This document shows, one piece after another, positions 1-12,527 of a stretch of 64,000 nucleotides of DNA. The notes under the pieces are model-generated. The model was not told where the DNA came from, ran no database searches, and saw only the letters and a program-made list of their open reading frames with translations. The stretch spans positions 13,528,604 to 13,592,603 of the forward strand of contig NC_059294.1 of assembly GCF_017591435.1 (NCBI RefSeq). Direction: 5' to 3'. Position numbers and translations under genes: made by a program. Each line of letters starts with the position of its first letter. Within the stretch, counting starts at the first letter, position 1. Origin of the DNA: Portunus trituberculatus. Its lineage: Eukaryota; Arthropoda; Malacostraca; Decapoda; Portunidae.

Positions 1-2137
1 GCTTCCGTGTCAGAGACCCATCTCTTTGTGCTGAACGCATAACAGAGGTGTTAGTATCTGGCATGGAGGCGTACATTCCTCATTCTTTTCTCAACCTAAA
101 CCTTCTAAACCTTGGTTTAACTCAGCCTGTTCTCGTGCTATACATGATAGAGAGGTTGCCCACAAAAGGTACTTGAGCCTTCCATCTCCTGAATCTCATG
201 CACTTTATATCTCTGCCGGAATCATGCCAAGTCTGTTCTTCAACTTGCCAAACACTCTTTCATAAATAGGAAATGTCAAAATCTTTCAAACTCAAACTCT
301 CCTCGTGACTTCTGGCATCTAGCCAAAACATCTCAAATAACTTCACTTCTTCATCTTTCCTCCTTTATTTCATCCTGATGGCACCACTGCCATCTCTTCT
401 GTCTCTAAAGCTGAACTCTTTTCTCAAACCTTTGCTCACAACTCCACCTTGGACGATTCTGGGCTTGTCCCTCCCTCTCCCTCTGACTATTTCATGTCTA
501 CAATCAAAATTCTTCGTAATGATGTTTTCCATGCCCTTGCTGGCCTAAACCCTTGGAAGGCTTATGGACCTGATGGGGTCTCTCCTATTGTTCTCAAAAA
601 CTGTGCTTCTGTGCTTGCACCTTGCCTGGCCAAACTCTTCCAACTTTGTCTATCGACTTCTACCTTTCCTTCCTGCTGGAAGTTCGCCTACATTCAGCCT
701 GTTCTTAAAAAGGGTGACCGTTCTAACCCCTCTAACTATAGCTTTAATCTCCTGCTTGTCTAAAGTTTTTGAATCTATCCTGAATAGGAAGATTCTCAAA
801 CATCTGTCACTTCACAATCTTCTGTCTGATCGCCAGTATGGCTTCCGTCAAGGTCGCTCTACTGATGATTTTCTGGCTTTCCTTACTGAGTCTTGGTCAT
901 CCTCTTTTAGAGATTTCGGTGAAACTTTTGCTGTTGCATTAGACATATCAAAAGCTTTTGATAGAGTCTGGCATAAAGCTTTGATTTCAAAACTGCCCTC
1001 TTACGGCTTCTATCCTTCTCTCTGCAACTTTATCTCATGTTTCCTTTCCGACCGCTCTATTGCTGCTGTGGTAGACGGCTACTGTTCTTCTCCTAAACCT
1101 ATTAATAGTGGTGTTCCTCAGGGTTCTGTCCTGTCACCCACTCTCTTTCTATTATTCATTAATGACCTTCTTAACCAAACTTCTTGCCCTATCCACTCCT
1201 ATGCTGATGATACCACCCTACATCTTTCCACATTCTTTCAGAGACGTCCAACCCTTCAGTAAATTAACAGATCACGTGGGGACGCCACGGAACGCCTGAC
1301 TTCCGATCTTTCTAAAATTTCCGTTTGGGGCAGAGAAAATCTAGTAGTTTTCAATGCCTCAAAAACTCAATTCCTCCATCTATCAACTCGACACAACCTT
1401 CCAGACAACTATCCCTCTTCTTCAATGACACTCAACTGTCTCCCTCTTCCACAATGAATATCCTCGGTCTGTCCTTTGCTCATAATCTTAACTGGAAACT
1501 TCACATCTCATCTCTTGCTAAAACAGTTTTTCTCGCCCCTCCAACTGCTTACTCTGTATAAGGGCCTTATCCGTCCCTGTATGGAGTACTCTTCGCATGT
1601 TTGGGGGTTCCAGTCACACAGCTTTGCTTGATAGGGTGGAATCGAAAGCTCTTCGTCTCATCAACTCCCCTCCTCTGACTAACTGTCTTCAGTCTCTTTC
1701 TCACCGCCGAAATGTTGCATCCCTTTCTATATTTTATCGCTATTTTCATGGTAACTGTTCTACTGATCTTGCTAACTGCATGCCTCCCTCCTCCTGCGGC
1801 CACGCTGCACAAGGCTTTCTTCTTCCTCTCATCCCTATTCTGTCCAACTCTCTAATGCAAGAGTTAACCAGTATGCTCAATCATTCATCCCTTTCACTGG
1901 TAAACTCTGGAACTCCCTCCCTGCATCTGTATTTCCAAATCCTACAACTTGTCTTCTTTTAAGAGGGAGGTATCGAGGCATTTGCTCCCCTAATTCTGGC
2001 TGACGGTTTTGGCACTTTTTGTACTCTTTGGAGAGCCAGCGCTCAAGTGGGCTTTTTTCTAACTTTCTTTTTTTTGCCCTTGGCTGGCCCTCTTCCCTAC
2101 GTAGAAGGGAGGAAAAAAAAAAAAAAAAAAAAAAAAA
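1..2137 (+). mobile_element. Degenerate non-LTR retrotransposon (LINE), reverse transcriptase part and poly(A) tail
   Basis: This is the 3' part of a LINE. It runs in from the left edge and ends in a 25-base poly(A) run at 2113-2137. Reverse transcriptase motifs are readable on the + strand in shifting frames. Frame one (449-763) carries AYGPDGVSPIVLK and ends near a frameshift at about 740. The next frame (to 1262) carries LSDRQYGFRQGRSTDD, VALDISKAFDRVWH, SGVPQGSVLSPTLF and the catalytic YADD box. After 1262 the C-terminal domain continues in other frames. Several frameshifts and stops make it non-functional. The RT motifs suit the Jockey group of LINEs, but the exact clade needs a tree. 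A second 3' fragment of the same family lies at 17650-18246. Confidence 0.9.
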
Positions 2138-3614
2138 TCTGTTGTTATATCTATTATTTTAAAAGTCTAATCTTTGTAAATTCTGACATTTTTGGGTTTA
2201 CTTTATATTTCATTAAAGTTTCCACAACCTATTCTTTTTATAGCATCAAATGTTTTTACATAATTAAAAAGTAACTTTATAGATTAAGATAATGGAGGAT
2301 CATTATGTCATCTATTCTTATTCCTGCAGTGAAGCTGGCTTGTACTTATTTTGTTCTTCACTCTTCCAGAGATTATCTTTAATTCAGTTTACTATTATAG
2401 CCATGAATATTTTTTGTTATGCTAATTGTCATCATAATTTTGTATATCTCTTTGATATGATGCAACTTTGTGTGATGTGGATGAATGTAATGTATAGTCT
2501 CATGTAGTTTGTGGTGTGGTTGTAAGTGACTGTTGTAATGTAACAGAATATGATGTGGTGTGAAAATTTCCCCTTCTTTAAAGTTGGACCTCACTTATTG
2601 ACATCCAAACTGGTACTGGCTCATTAATGACCACAGAGATCATGGTTCAGTAAAGTAGCTAAAGATGACATTCATCATCTGTTGTAACCCAAGAACCAAT
2701 AACTAAGAATGAAAGAATGAAGAAGGAAGTAAGAAGTAGAAAGAGTAAATGAAAGATGATAAACACAAAAACAAGTACCAAGATAACAAGAAGCTATCAC
2801 TTGCCTGATAGATGAGAGATGAGATGTGACCACCAAGGAGAATAATAAGATCTGGTGAGTCATCACAAGACTAACAGAGTTGGAGATTAGCTGCAGATTA
2901 TAAGAAGAGAGGATGCAGAGGCTATCACTAAATTAGATATAAGGAAATAGAGAAGATGGACAGTCAATATAACATAGGAAACACTGCCTCTTTACTTAAA
3001 CTACAGCAAAATTATCAGTTATTCTAAATAATACAGCAGTTTTCTGTAATTATGTGTTAGCGGGATGACACTTGGGCGAGTCACAAGGTCAAATAGTTCC
3101 CATATGTGGTTTGTGATGTGGTTGGGTATAATGTATGGCCTTATGTGGCTGAATAGATATAGTTTATGGTGTGAAGTGTAGTGTAGTTTGATACTGTATA
3201 GTGTTGTCACAAAGGGATCTTTTCCTCTATTTTGTATCACATCTCAAACAACATCAGTACTTCTATATTATGGTAATATTATCCCTAGATTACTGTATAT
3301 ATATATCTTTTTTTCTTTCTTAGTTATAATTAATGTTGTGCTTCCAATTAACATGTCTAAGATCTAATGAGACATGAGACAGTCCTAGGGTGGAGAGGAG
3401 GGAAGAACAAGAACTGAATCAGTGAGAGTTCAGAGTTTATAGCAAAGGTTTATGTGTCCAGCTTTAGACAGAGATGAGATAGCACTGGAGTCATCAGGCT
3501 GAAACAGAGGAGGAAGAGATGAAAAATTGTTGTAAATATCATTGGCAAGGTGCTAGAGGAGACAAGGGGATTTAGATCTAGATATCTATGACACCTACTT
3601 TTTTTTGGCCAATT
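2138..3614. other. Intergenic DNA, no gene seen
   Basis: AT-rich sequence between the LINE poly(A) tail and the GGA repeat. Open frames here are short, lack recognisable domains and have no convincing splice-linked neighbours. Two stretches (about 2500-2560 and 3100-3200) are rich in GTGGT/TGTGGT-type words with no clear period. Confidence 0.5.
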
Positions 3615-3730
3615 GGAGGAGGAGGAGGAGGAGGAGGAGGAGGAGGAGGAGGAGGAGGAGGAGGAGGAGGAGGAGAGGAAGAGGAAGAGGAAGAGGAAGA
3701 GGAGGTGGAGGAGGGGAGGGTAAGAAGGTA
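3615..3730. repeat. (GGA)n/(GAA)n purine microsatellite
   Basis: Near-perfect GGA triplets run to about 3675, followed by GAGGAA-type variants and G-rich sequence. The arginine/glycine-rich open frame across it is a translation of the repeat, not a gene. Confidence 0.95.
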
Positions 3731-3792
3731 GGAGAGGAGCAGGAGGGATCTTTTGTATCAGAGTTGTATTTGGTTTATGATAAAGACCAAAT

Positions 3793-3865
3793 GATAATAA
3801 TCATAATAATAGTAATAATAATAGTAATAAACAACAGCAACAGCAACAACAACAACAACAACAAC

Positions 3866-3903
<38 letters not shown>

Positions 3904-3990
3904 CAACAATAAAGATGATAATGATGATGATGATAATAATAATAATAATGACACTACTACTACTACTACTACTGCATCAATACCATATCA
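3793..3990. repeat. Compound trinucleotide repeat: AAT, CAA, GAT and ACT blocks
   Basis: Successive blocks of ATA/AAT, CAA, AAT, GAT and finally ACT triplets. The Asn/Thr-rich reading frame over it is low complexity only. Confidence 0.9.
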
Positions 3991-5021
3991 TAAATTTATT
4001 TAATAATCTTCAATATGAGCAAGCATTTAGTTTCAAAGCACAAAACAGAAAAGTGTGTGCTGTTACTCTGTGATCTTGGTTACCAACCAATGGAGCTCAT
4101 ACAATTCCTCCAGATTTTTGGAGGAATAAAACTATACCCTCAATAATTTCTCCGTCACCAAATAAGATTTTGTTTATTGCTTAATAAAAGGCTATTCTGC
4201 TGGAGTCCTCTCAACGTCAATTCACTATTTTGAACGGATTCTGGTTACTGTTAGACTGAGATGCAAATTGTATTAAAAAAAATATGGCAATATTCAAGAA
4301 GTGGACGTGCGTACTATTTATCCATAATCATAGCAGTGTCTACTTGATAACTGGTGAACAACACAGCACCTCTGTTGACTGATTTGACATGATGACAGAA
4401 ATATTCAATAACTTTTAAGCTGCAATGAACTTTACAGCTACAACATACAGACTATCAGACTGCAGTATAGCAATTGCAGTCATGCTGTCACAGACATTTA
4501 ATTTGAAATTAATGCTAAAGCACGCAAGCACTTCAAGCAAATAACTAAATTGCGAGAGACCTACCACAGTTAAATATTAAGCATCAGGCAAACATTACTA
4601 TAAGAACACAACAAAACTCATAAGGGAAACGTTGCGCCTCACTTGTACTATGTCACAGGGCGAGACAGAGGACTGGTGTCCACGGAGACCATGAACAGAC
4701 GCTCCCGCCGAGGCACCAACCCTGTTACTGGTGCGGATAGCCTATAGCTCCTGAAACCCAACCACGGCAGTCCCACTCTGGTCCCGCGCCTTATGATACC
4801 CCGGGTGCCCCGAGAGCCTTAGAGGCGGCGCGCAAACACCTTCTTAGCACCACCACCGCGCTGCTCTTTTGTTTCTGACTCCCTCTGCCCCACCTATCTT
4901 GGCGTGTGTACACCTTTGTTTTGTTTACAAGGATGAGGCGAAGTGGAGATGCTTTGAATTTGGATTTGCATTGTTCCTGGCACAATTACTAGATGATGGT
5001 GGATGTAATGGTGGATGAAAC
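3991..5021 (+). promoter_or_regulatory. Upstream region and probable promoter/5'UTR of MSL2
   Basis: The first part is AT-rich with no recognised gene. From about 4640 to 5021 the base composition shifts to GC- and CpG-richer sequence (for example around 4800-4860), as expected near an animal promoter and 5'UTR just upstream of the MSL2 start at 5022. No TATA box or transcription start can be fixed by eye. A short - strand open frame in this stretch looks like chance. Confidence 0.4.
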
Positions 5022-6851
5022 ATGAACGCCACAAGTCTCTATGTGGCCACTTGTCGGCTGGTCATGACGGCCGATCCAGAAAAACGTGAGAGTTGGACTG
5101 AACTATACAAGTTGTTGCCTTACCTTCGCCAGTCTCTTTCCTGCACCGTCTGCGGGAAATTGCTGTGTGAACCGCACACTCCAACAGAAACTACCTGCCA
5201 GCACCATGTCTGTAGAAAGTGTTTGGGTGGGAAGAAGAGGTTGAAACCCGTCTGCAGCTGGTGCAAGGATTATACTTTATACATAGACAATGTCCAAGTG
5301 AAACTCGTGGTGCAGTGTTATAGAAAGTTATGTGAATATATTAAATTCACACCAATATATTGTAAGTTATGTTCCATATACAGTAATGGAGGTCAGCTAA
5401 GTCTGGTTGACATAATAAATGAAGCAGTTGAGAATAGCAACAAGTGTGATGAAACAAATAATGTGCATTGTGAACATGAGATTGACAATAAAGAAAAAAT
5501 TCCTGTACCTCAAACAAGTGGTCTGTGCACGTCAACAACGACTGTCAGCAACTCTCAGTCCCCACCTATCCAGGTGCCACCACCACAATCCACACCGCCT
5601 CCACCACCTCCACCGCCTCCACCACCACCGCCTCCACCACCACCACCACCACCACCGCCGCCGCCACCACCACCACCACCACCACCACCACCACCACGAT
5701 TGCCGTTGACGCAGACCTCTTTGCTACATCCAGTTCCACTGATAACCACATCAGTGCAGAATCTGGCTGTACCGCAGACTTCCTCGCATCCTGTCACATC
5801 CGTCACAGCTGCAGTTTCCAGTCAGTCACAGTCATCGTCACTGCTCAGCACAGTGAAGGCAGTGATACCATCCTTACCACCTGCAGTTCCATCAGCTCAT
5901 CACTTCCCGCTGCAAACAGTCGCTGCCACAACCACCACCATCACAACAACCAACAGTGGAGTATCTGGAATAGGCTTTGCTCCAGGTACAATATTTCCAA
6001 GTACAAATTTAGTTAAGCAAGTTGTTAAAGAAATATCTATTCCTAAACACAATTCTTCAGTTAACAATGGGTCCTCCATATATTCTGTAATGTATACTGA
6101 TGGTGATAGTACAAAAATAACTATCAAAAGAAAACCTCCTGAAATTGACAATTCAAACAAGCCTGTTTCTCTTGACCCAGAAGTTGTTCCTACTGGAAAC
6201 CAAGAACTCATAAAAAAACCCAAACCCAAACCTAAACCTAAGCCTAAACGCAAAGGCTGTCGGTGTGGAAATGCAACACCAACGCCTGGAAAATTGACCT
6301 GCTGTGGACAGAGGTGCCCATGTTATGTGGAAGCCAAGGCGTGCATAGAGTGCCGGTGTAGAGGTTGCCGCAACCCACATCGGCCTGGAGGAAAGAAGGT
6401 ACGGCCGGTGATCCCTCAGCTGGCCAACATCCAGATTCATCAGGTGCAGCCAGTCCATGGACGATCCACAACCTCCTCCATGGCCAACAATGTTGCCACT
6501 ACCTGCACCGGCACAATTGCTCCACCACCTCCCGTTTCGTCTGCCGTGATCACAAATACAACCATACCTCAGACTATTCGAGCAGTGCAAGCTATGCATG
6601 CTGTCCAAGCAGTGCATGGTGTGAGTAATGTGCAGGCTGTTGCCAGTGGTGTTCATCAGTTGATTAGCCTAGGGAGTGGGATGGTTCAAAATCCACTCTC
6701 CCCTGGGCTGGGCGTCAACCCTGTGGCTGGTCTGGCAGTGAAACCTGTTAGCCTGGCCCTCACATCTGTGCCAGCTCAACTTCTGATCAATGATGATCGA
6801 TCAACTTCCAACAGTGAACCTGATAACAGTGATGTAGATGTGGACATATAG
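5022..6851 (+). CDS. msl-2: MSL2-like E3 ubiquitin ligase (RING and CXC domains), intronless
   Basis: This is a 609-residue protein in one uninterrupted frame. The N-terminal RING finger has its eight ligands at C41, C44, C59, H61, C64, C67, C78 and C81, followed by the family-typical CSWCKDY. Next come a low-complexity middle with 34 consecutive prolines (192-225), a basic KPKPKPKPKPKRK stretch, and a cysteine-rich CXC domain from C413 to about C449 (GCRCG, CCGQRCPC, CRCRGC). The tail is acidic (SDVDVDI). RING plus CXC in this order is diagnostic of MSL2, the ubiquitin ligase and DNA-targeting subunit of the male-specific-lethal complex. That complex acetylates H4K16 through MOF, and in Drosophila it drives X dosage compensation. 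MSL2 proteins elsewhere start close to the same MNATxLY sequence, which supports this ATG. Whether it serves dosage compensation in this animal cannot be told from sequence. A polyadenylation signal AATAAA lies at 6869-6874. Confidence 0.95.
   Translation: MNATSLYVATCRLVMTADPEKRESWTELYKLLPYLRQSLSCTVCGKLLCEPHTPTETTCQHHVCRKCLGGKKRLKPVCSWCKDYTLYIDNVQVKLVVQCYRKLCEYIKFTPIYCKLCSIYSNGGQLSLVDIINEAVENSNKCDETNNVHCEHEIDNKEKIPVPQTSGLCTSTTTVSNSQSPPIQVPPPQSTPPPPPPPPPPPPPPPPPPPPPPPPPPPPPPPPPPRLPLTQTSLLHPVPLITTSVQNLAVPQTSSHPVTSVTAAVSSQSQSSSLLSTVKAVIPSLPPAVPSAHHFPLQTVAATTTTITTTNSGVSGIGFAPGTIFPSTNLVKQVVKEISIPKHNSSVNNGSSIYSVMYTDGDSTKITIKRKPPEIDNSNKPVSLDPEVVPTGNQELIKKPKPKPKPKPKRKGCRCGNATPTPGKLTCCGQRCPCYVEAKACIECRCRGCRNPHRPGGKKVRPVIPQLANIQIHQVQPVHGRSTTSSMANNVATTCTGTIAPPPPVSSAVITNTTIPQTIRAVQAMHAVQAVHGVSNVQAVASGVHQLISLGSGMVQNPLSPGLGVNPVAGLAVKPVSLALTSVPAQLLINDDRSTSNSEPDNSDVDVDI
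5595..5696 (+). repeat. 34-residue polyproline tract within MSL2
   Basis: A run of 34 CCN codons (CCA, CCG and CCT mixed) inside the MSL2 frame. The codon mixture in the first half shows an older, interrupted repeat. The second half is nearly pure CCA and so probably length-variable. Glycine and histidine frames over it are shadows. Confidence 0.95.
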
Positions 6852-7492
6852 CATAGGTAGAACTCATTAATAAAAGTTATTCAAAGCTTTTGAAACTTGT
6901 GGGTATTAGCTAAAAGAGGATAATCTATTTTTGCAAATAATTAGAAATTTTGTTGAGGCATTCAAGAAACTACAAATATACTCTGTGCAGAAAGTGTATT
7001 GTATACATAGCTGTCATTGATTTGAATTATTGTATTTCCACATTGTTTATATTTTTTTTACATCTTTCATAATGTATTACATATTACTGTCAATATTGTA
7101 TTCACATTCCTTTGACAAAATATAATTTTCATTGTTTTATTGGGAATTCTGAAAATCACAGAATCAGCAGTTGGTTCATAATTTTAGCATCATTTCATTC
7201 CTATTTAATTGTTAATTTGATGAAAACTCCCCGGTGGAAATTCAACTTTATGTTTTACAGTTTTAAGATAAAATTATTCTCATGGAGTAAAGTGACAACT
7301 AACAAAGAGCTGCATATTACAAATTAGTATTGCTATTTTTGGTGCAATCTGTGTGAGCCTTTATATTACCTACTAAAGATGTAAGACTGCAGCCACTTAG
7401 TAAGCATCTCAGGTTTTTTTTAATAATATCCACTTAATAACTTTTGTAGATATCAGGTGTCTGTATCTTTACAAAAACAAAATCATTTTTAC

Positions 7493-7494
<2 letters not shown>
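6852..7494 (+). other. Probable MSL2 3'UTR
   Basis: AT-rich non-coding sequence directly after the stop. An AATAAA at 6869-6874 is only about 20 bases after the stop codon, so a very short 3'UTR is possible. No other gene is visible. Confidence 0.45.

Positions 7495-7569
<75 letters not shown>
7495..7569. repeat. (TA)n microsatellite
   Basis: Uninterrupted TA dinucleotides, about 37 units. Confidence 0.97.
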
Positions 7570-7573
<4 letters not shown>

Positions 7574-8036
7574 TATTATGTCAATGCTGAGCTCTGAAAA
7601 TATTATCTATGGAATAAAGTCCTTTCTTCTGTTTATTTCCATATCCTTTGCCTATTGTTTTGATAATGATGTAGATGCCAAAGGCACATCTTGCTGGCTG
7701 ATTACATAAAAACTCAGGGTAGTAAGTGCAATCCTGTATATTAACATAGTTGAGTATTTTGTTTGGATGCCATAAAGAAATGTGTAATAGCAACACTGTT
7801 AATCTAACACCAAATGTTATGAGATGGAAGTGACTATGGCAAGTCATTACATACAATGTGAAATGGATAAATGTTAATTCCCCAAGGTTTATCATGAGAA
7901 TGCTGGAGACTACACAACAAGGTATAAGGAAATAGAATACAATGAATCTCAATATTCACCAGAAAATTAAACCATTTTATTTTTCTTGCTTCTCTTCCTG
8001 TACTACATTGTCAGTTGAGTGAACATTTCTTGAGAT

Positions 8037-8037
<1 letters not shown>

Positions 8038-8096
<59 letters not shown>
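8038..8096. repeat. (CT)n microsatellite
   Basis: Pure CT dinucleotides, about 28 units. Confidence 0.97.
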
Positions 8097-8099
<3 letters not shown>

Positions 8100-11000
8100 A
8101 CAGCTGATCCAAGTGGTGCATCACAAGATTAGTGTAATATAATTTATTAAGGTTGGGTAAGACTTTTTGGTAATATTGAAAGCCACAACAAATATTTGGT
8201 TCACATCAGATGTAGAATTTGTCATCTTTGGCTTACCACCTTAATTTATGATCTGACTACCTAATAATATTTAACAAAAGATAATGTAATGCTACTAATG
8301 TGGGTTTATGTAAAAAGCTTTTGTCCCTTTCACATTGGAAATGAACAATTTCACTAGTTTCCAGAAAGCTTATTCTTGTTTGTTTTTAATGATAAGATAA
8401 AGAGGTATCTGTAAAATGGAAGTCCTTGTCTCACTTTAAAGTTTATCTCTTAAGGGATGATTTAAATTTAATGAAAGCTATAATCTGGGTCTATATTGCG
8501 TTCAGAAAAATATACAATCTGTATGAAATCAATTTGTCAGTTACCTTTATAGTACTTGTCATTCTGATAATGGCTTCATATTTAAGTATCAACAATAAGT
8601 AATTACAACAACTCGTTAGGTTTCTTTTTTTCACTCTGTAATCAAACCATAGTCTTTCATGATAAATCTTGTCAACAATGCACATCTCATTTTACTAAGG
8701 CAGCTACACAGAAGTTTAGGTGCTTTGTAGAACACTGAACTGTAGTATTTTATGTAATTAACCATTGTGTTAAATTGCAAGAATAAATATGTTGTGAAAG
8801 CTGATTTGTTTAGGTGGGGACATAAGAGATATTAGAATTTTTTCCACAGTATTGTAAAAAGTGGAAATTGTTAACATTGCTAGTTAAACTTAAATTTCAG
8901 TAAGTGCAGCATCAAAGAGGCCTGAAACCACATAAATTAAAGTTGAGACAAATCTAATTCTATCTTTATAATTAATTTTTCACAGGATCTCCCTGTGCTC
9001 CCTAAATAAAGCTTCCTCATTCTAAAAATGATGTTCTAGGATTTTCATTCACTTTCATGAAAGTGAGGTATGCCGATGTGAGGGAGTTTTGCATATACAA
9101 AACTTGGATGGTATTTCTCTTAGTGATGTTGAAATGAACAATTTTCTGACATGTGTACATATAAACATGAAAATTATATTAAAAATAAAGAAAAAGATAT
9201 CTAATAATGTACATAACAAATTTCTGACACTGACCATGAAATTGTTAATTTACATTATTTTTAATTATTTCCTTCTTTGAATTCTTTCCTGTGTACAACT
9301 GACTGTATAAGATCCATATGTAGAAAATTTTCTTACTATCGTGTTTCATATTAATACCTCAACTCAGTTAATCATTAAGAAAAATTTGTTATTCCCAAAG
9401 GAACAAAGAACTGTGGAGATATTTGCATCACTGACCTGAATTGATATGTCCACTGGATTACATAATTCAAATCTAACTGAAACTAAAGCACAAAATATGG
9501 TTAATGTGTTATTATCCTGCAGCTTTTGTGTATCTCTTGTAGAAATGTGTTATTTATTTATTTATTTATTTTTTTTTTTTGTAGCTACAATTCCCTTTAC
9601 AATGAATACTTATCTCAGAACGTACTGACAATTAGAAAAATATATCATGATACAGATAAGTGTATTTTATATACCACTTTAAATGCCTTTCACATGAACA
9701 TTTGTACAAATAACATATCCCAAATACTTCACAGAAAACTTCCATGTCTTGATTATTTGTACACCATTTTTTAAAAATTTGCAGTATTTTACATTTCTTG
9801 TATCAACAATTCAAAATGTGTGTATGTGTGCATTATATCATGGATCGTGCCATTCAAAATTATATACATACACATTTATCATTTGCTGAGCCTCTTATGG
9901 TTTCACTGTAGGACAAAGGTCTCATCAACACCTGACAGAACTTTTTGTACGGTTGTCTCTGTCTTCACTTCTCTTATGTTGTGTTACTGTTGTCCAAATA
10001 TTATCTCTCTTGGATGATGTTTCATGTCCTGTTCCATGCCCATTTCTCTTAATATTGTAAAGATATCTCCATCTCCAGTCTGGTTCCTAATTCATGACAC
10101 TGTTCTTATTTTTCTGTCATGCCTAATATTATTACGTAATTTTTCTTTGGACAGTTTATTCATCTATTTATCTTTTCAAAATCTAAGCTTCTGATCCACA
10201 TGTTATAACTGGTAGAATATATTATTGTAAATTTTTATTTTTGAAAATGCTAGTTTCCTTTTTGTAATAGTTTTGTTATCCAAAAAAAGTATTCCATGCT
10301 ATTCCAACTTTTGTTCTCAGTATTTTTTTTAGATTAATTAAGTAGACATACTATTATTAAACACCTACTACATCCTCAATTTTTATTCTGAAACTTATAA
10401 TTGTTCAACATAAAATATTCTCATGATAGTCATCTTTGCATCCACAGAACACCTTTTTCGTTTTAAGTGCAAAATCATCTGAAGGTTAATTCTTTAGAAT
10501 TATTATCAGGAACTATGAAATTATTTTAGATTTTTTATTTATAGGTGTATTTTAACTATTACATTCTCCCATTCTACATTTTAAAAGCTTCCTCTAATTT
10601 AGTGTGAAATTTAGGAAAAAAAAGCATGGTATCTGTCTAAAACGTCACTTTACTTGTATTTTCTTGCTTATCTTATGTAGCTTTATAGCAATAGAGGGAT
10701 TCTTACAGTGGGTTCTCATGAGTTTAACCTTTGCATTCAATTAGTAAAGTGGCAGAGATCACTGGATTATAAAATGCACAATTTAAGGTTTGTACCAAGC
10801 TGATTACTACTTCTTATTTTCTAAACATTATGCATTGTGGTTTAGTATATTCTGCATAGTTTGTCATGATTTGTGTTATGGCATGGTTGTGATAATTAGT
10901 TGAATCAATAGAATCCTTGTTTTCTGATAGATTACATTATTGTCTACTCACAAATAGGTAAACCTTGAGAAGTTTTTCAAAGTATGTGCTGGAGTAAGTT

Positions 11001-12074
11001 TACAAACATCTTTGCTCAGTACAAATGAAACATCCCATGTCTTTATCTCATCTCTATTAATTACTTTTTTTTTCCACTTGTATCTATGTTGGTTACCTCA
11101 GTATTCATTGTTTCCCTTATTAATCCTTGTATGCATATCTATCTTTTGCACTTGTAACTTCTTACATACTTTGCATATAATATAACTCTGAAAGGCAGTA
11201 TCCATGTTTTCACACACACACACACACAAAGATATCAATTATAGTTTTCCACAGAGAAGAATGGATGTTTGAAATTGGCTAGAATAAGAAGTAATAAAGG
11301 CAAAAAGTGTCATCAACCAAGACAATGAAGGAAATAAAAATAAAGAAATAAAATAAAGGAAAGAAAATTTGGTGTAACTCAGGCTTGTGTGCTACAGCTA
11401 CCCATACCAACAAAAATTATTGAACTTGAGGAAAATTGAGTTTTAAAAGTGAAGTCGATACCTTAATTTATCCAGTTTATAGGTTCTGTAGTGACAAAGA
11501 TCTTGGTGATATATTTCCTTAGTAAATGACAGATTTCTTTCATTTATTTTTTTCAATGGTACCTGATCAGAATTTTGAATGGATTAAATGAAAAAGAAAG
11601 ATGTCATTGTAAAGTTGGCAGTCAAAAATATGGATAAAAATTTTGAATGTGGAGGAATGGAACTGTATTCATTGGTATGTTTCTCTACAATTTCCTAGAC
11701 AAAATGTAAGCAAAATTTATGATTATTGACTCTGGCAGGCAAACTTGTTCAGCAGTTTCTTTAATGAGACAAAAATTTTGCTCAGAAGAATAATTGTAAT
11801 TTAATATAAAATTTATTATATGTTTTGATAATATTTTTGAATTTCAAAGGTGTAGTGCCATTTTCTAATCCTCTAATGATAACTTTTTCTTATTCCTAAG
11901 TACCTTTACATTGGCTTTTTTTTTTTTCTTGAGGAATTTTCACCCCATAAACATAATCTAAATATTTACCTTAGTGTCATTTTTATTATTTTGCACTTCT
12001 TGCTAAGGTTACTACACCCACCACTATTATATGTAACCAATGCAAAAATGTGTGTTTACTTAAACAAAAAATTA

Positions 12075-12079
<5 letters not shown>

Positions 12080-12147
<68 letters not shown>
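12080..12147. repeat. (TA)n microsatellite
   Basis: Pure TA dinucleotides, about 34 units. Open frames across it are repeat translations. Confidence 0.97.
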
Positions 12148-12151
<4 letters not shown>

Positions 12152-12431
12152 CAATTTGCTATATTACTTAGTCATATATTGCGCATACAGTATTAATTTG
12201 TCATGGTGATGATACTTATAATACTTATAGCAAAAATTAGAATTCCAGTATAATAATTTGTGAGAAATTCATTGTTGATATATGATGGAAAATGTGAGCA
12301 TGAAAAATGTACTATGTACATTAGGGACAGAATTCCACAATTTTAATGGTTACTGCCATACCACAGAAGGGGTCTTGAGGTGCCTATCAGTTAAACTGTT
12401 TTGTAACATTGAAGTCCATTTTCATATACTA

Positions 12432-12433
<2 letters not shown>

Positions 12434-12526
<93 letters not shown>
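12434..12526. repeat. (TA)n microsatellite
   Basis: Pure TA dinucleotides, about 46 units, only 290 bases from the preceding TA tract. Confidence 0.97.

Positions 12527-12527
<1 letters not shown>

Noticed and set aside
4791..4985. 64-codon - strand frame upstream of MSL2
   Set aside because: No domain, and it lies in the likely MSL2 promoter/5'UTR where GC-rich sequence favours chance open frames.
5419..5806. His/Thr/Gly-rich frames overlapping MSL2 on both strands
   Set aside because: Shadows of the CCN proline repeat; MSL2 in its own frame has complete RING and CXC domains.
9880..10320. Antisense RTE-type LINE remnant
   Set aside because: Only loosely similar wording; no RT motif or frame could be read, so it is mentioned but not called as an element.
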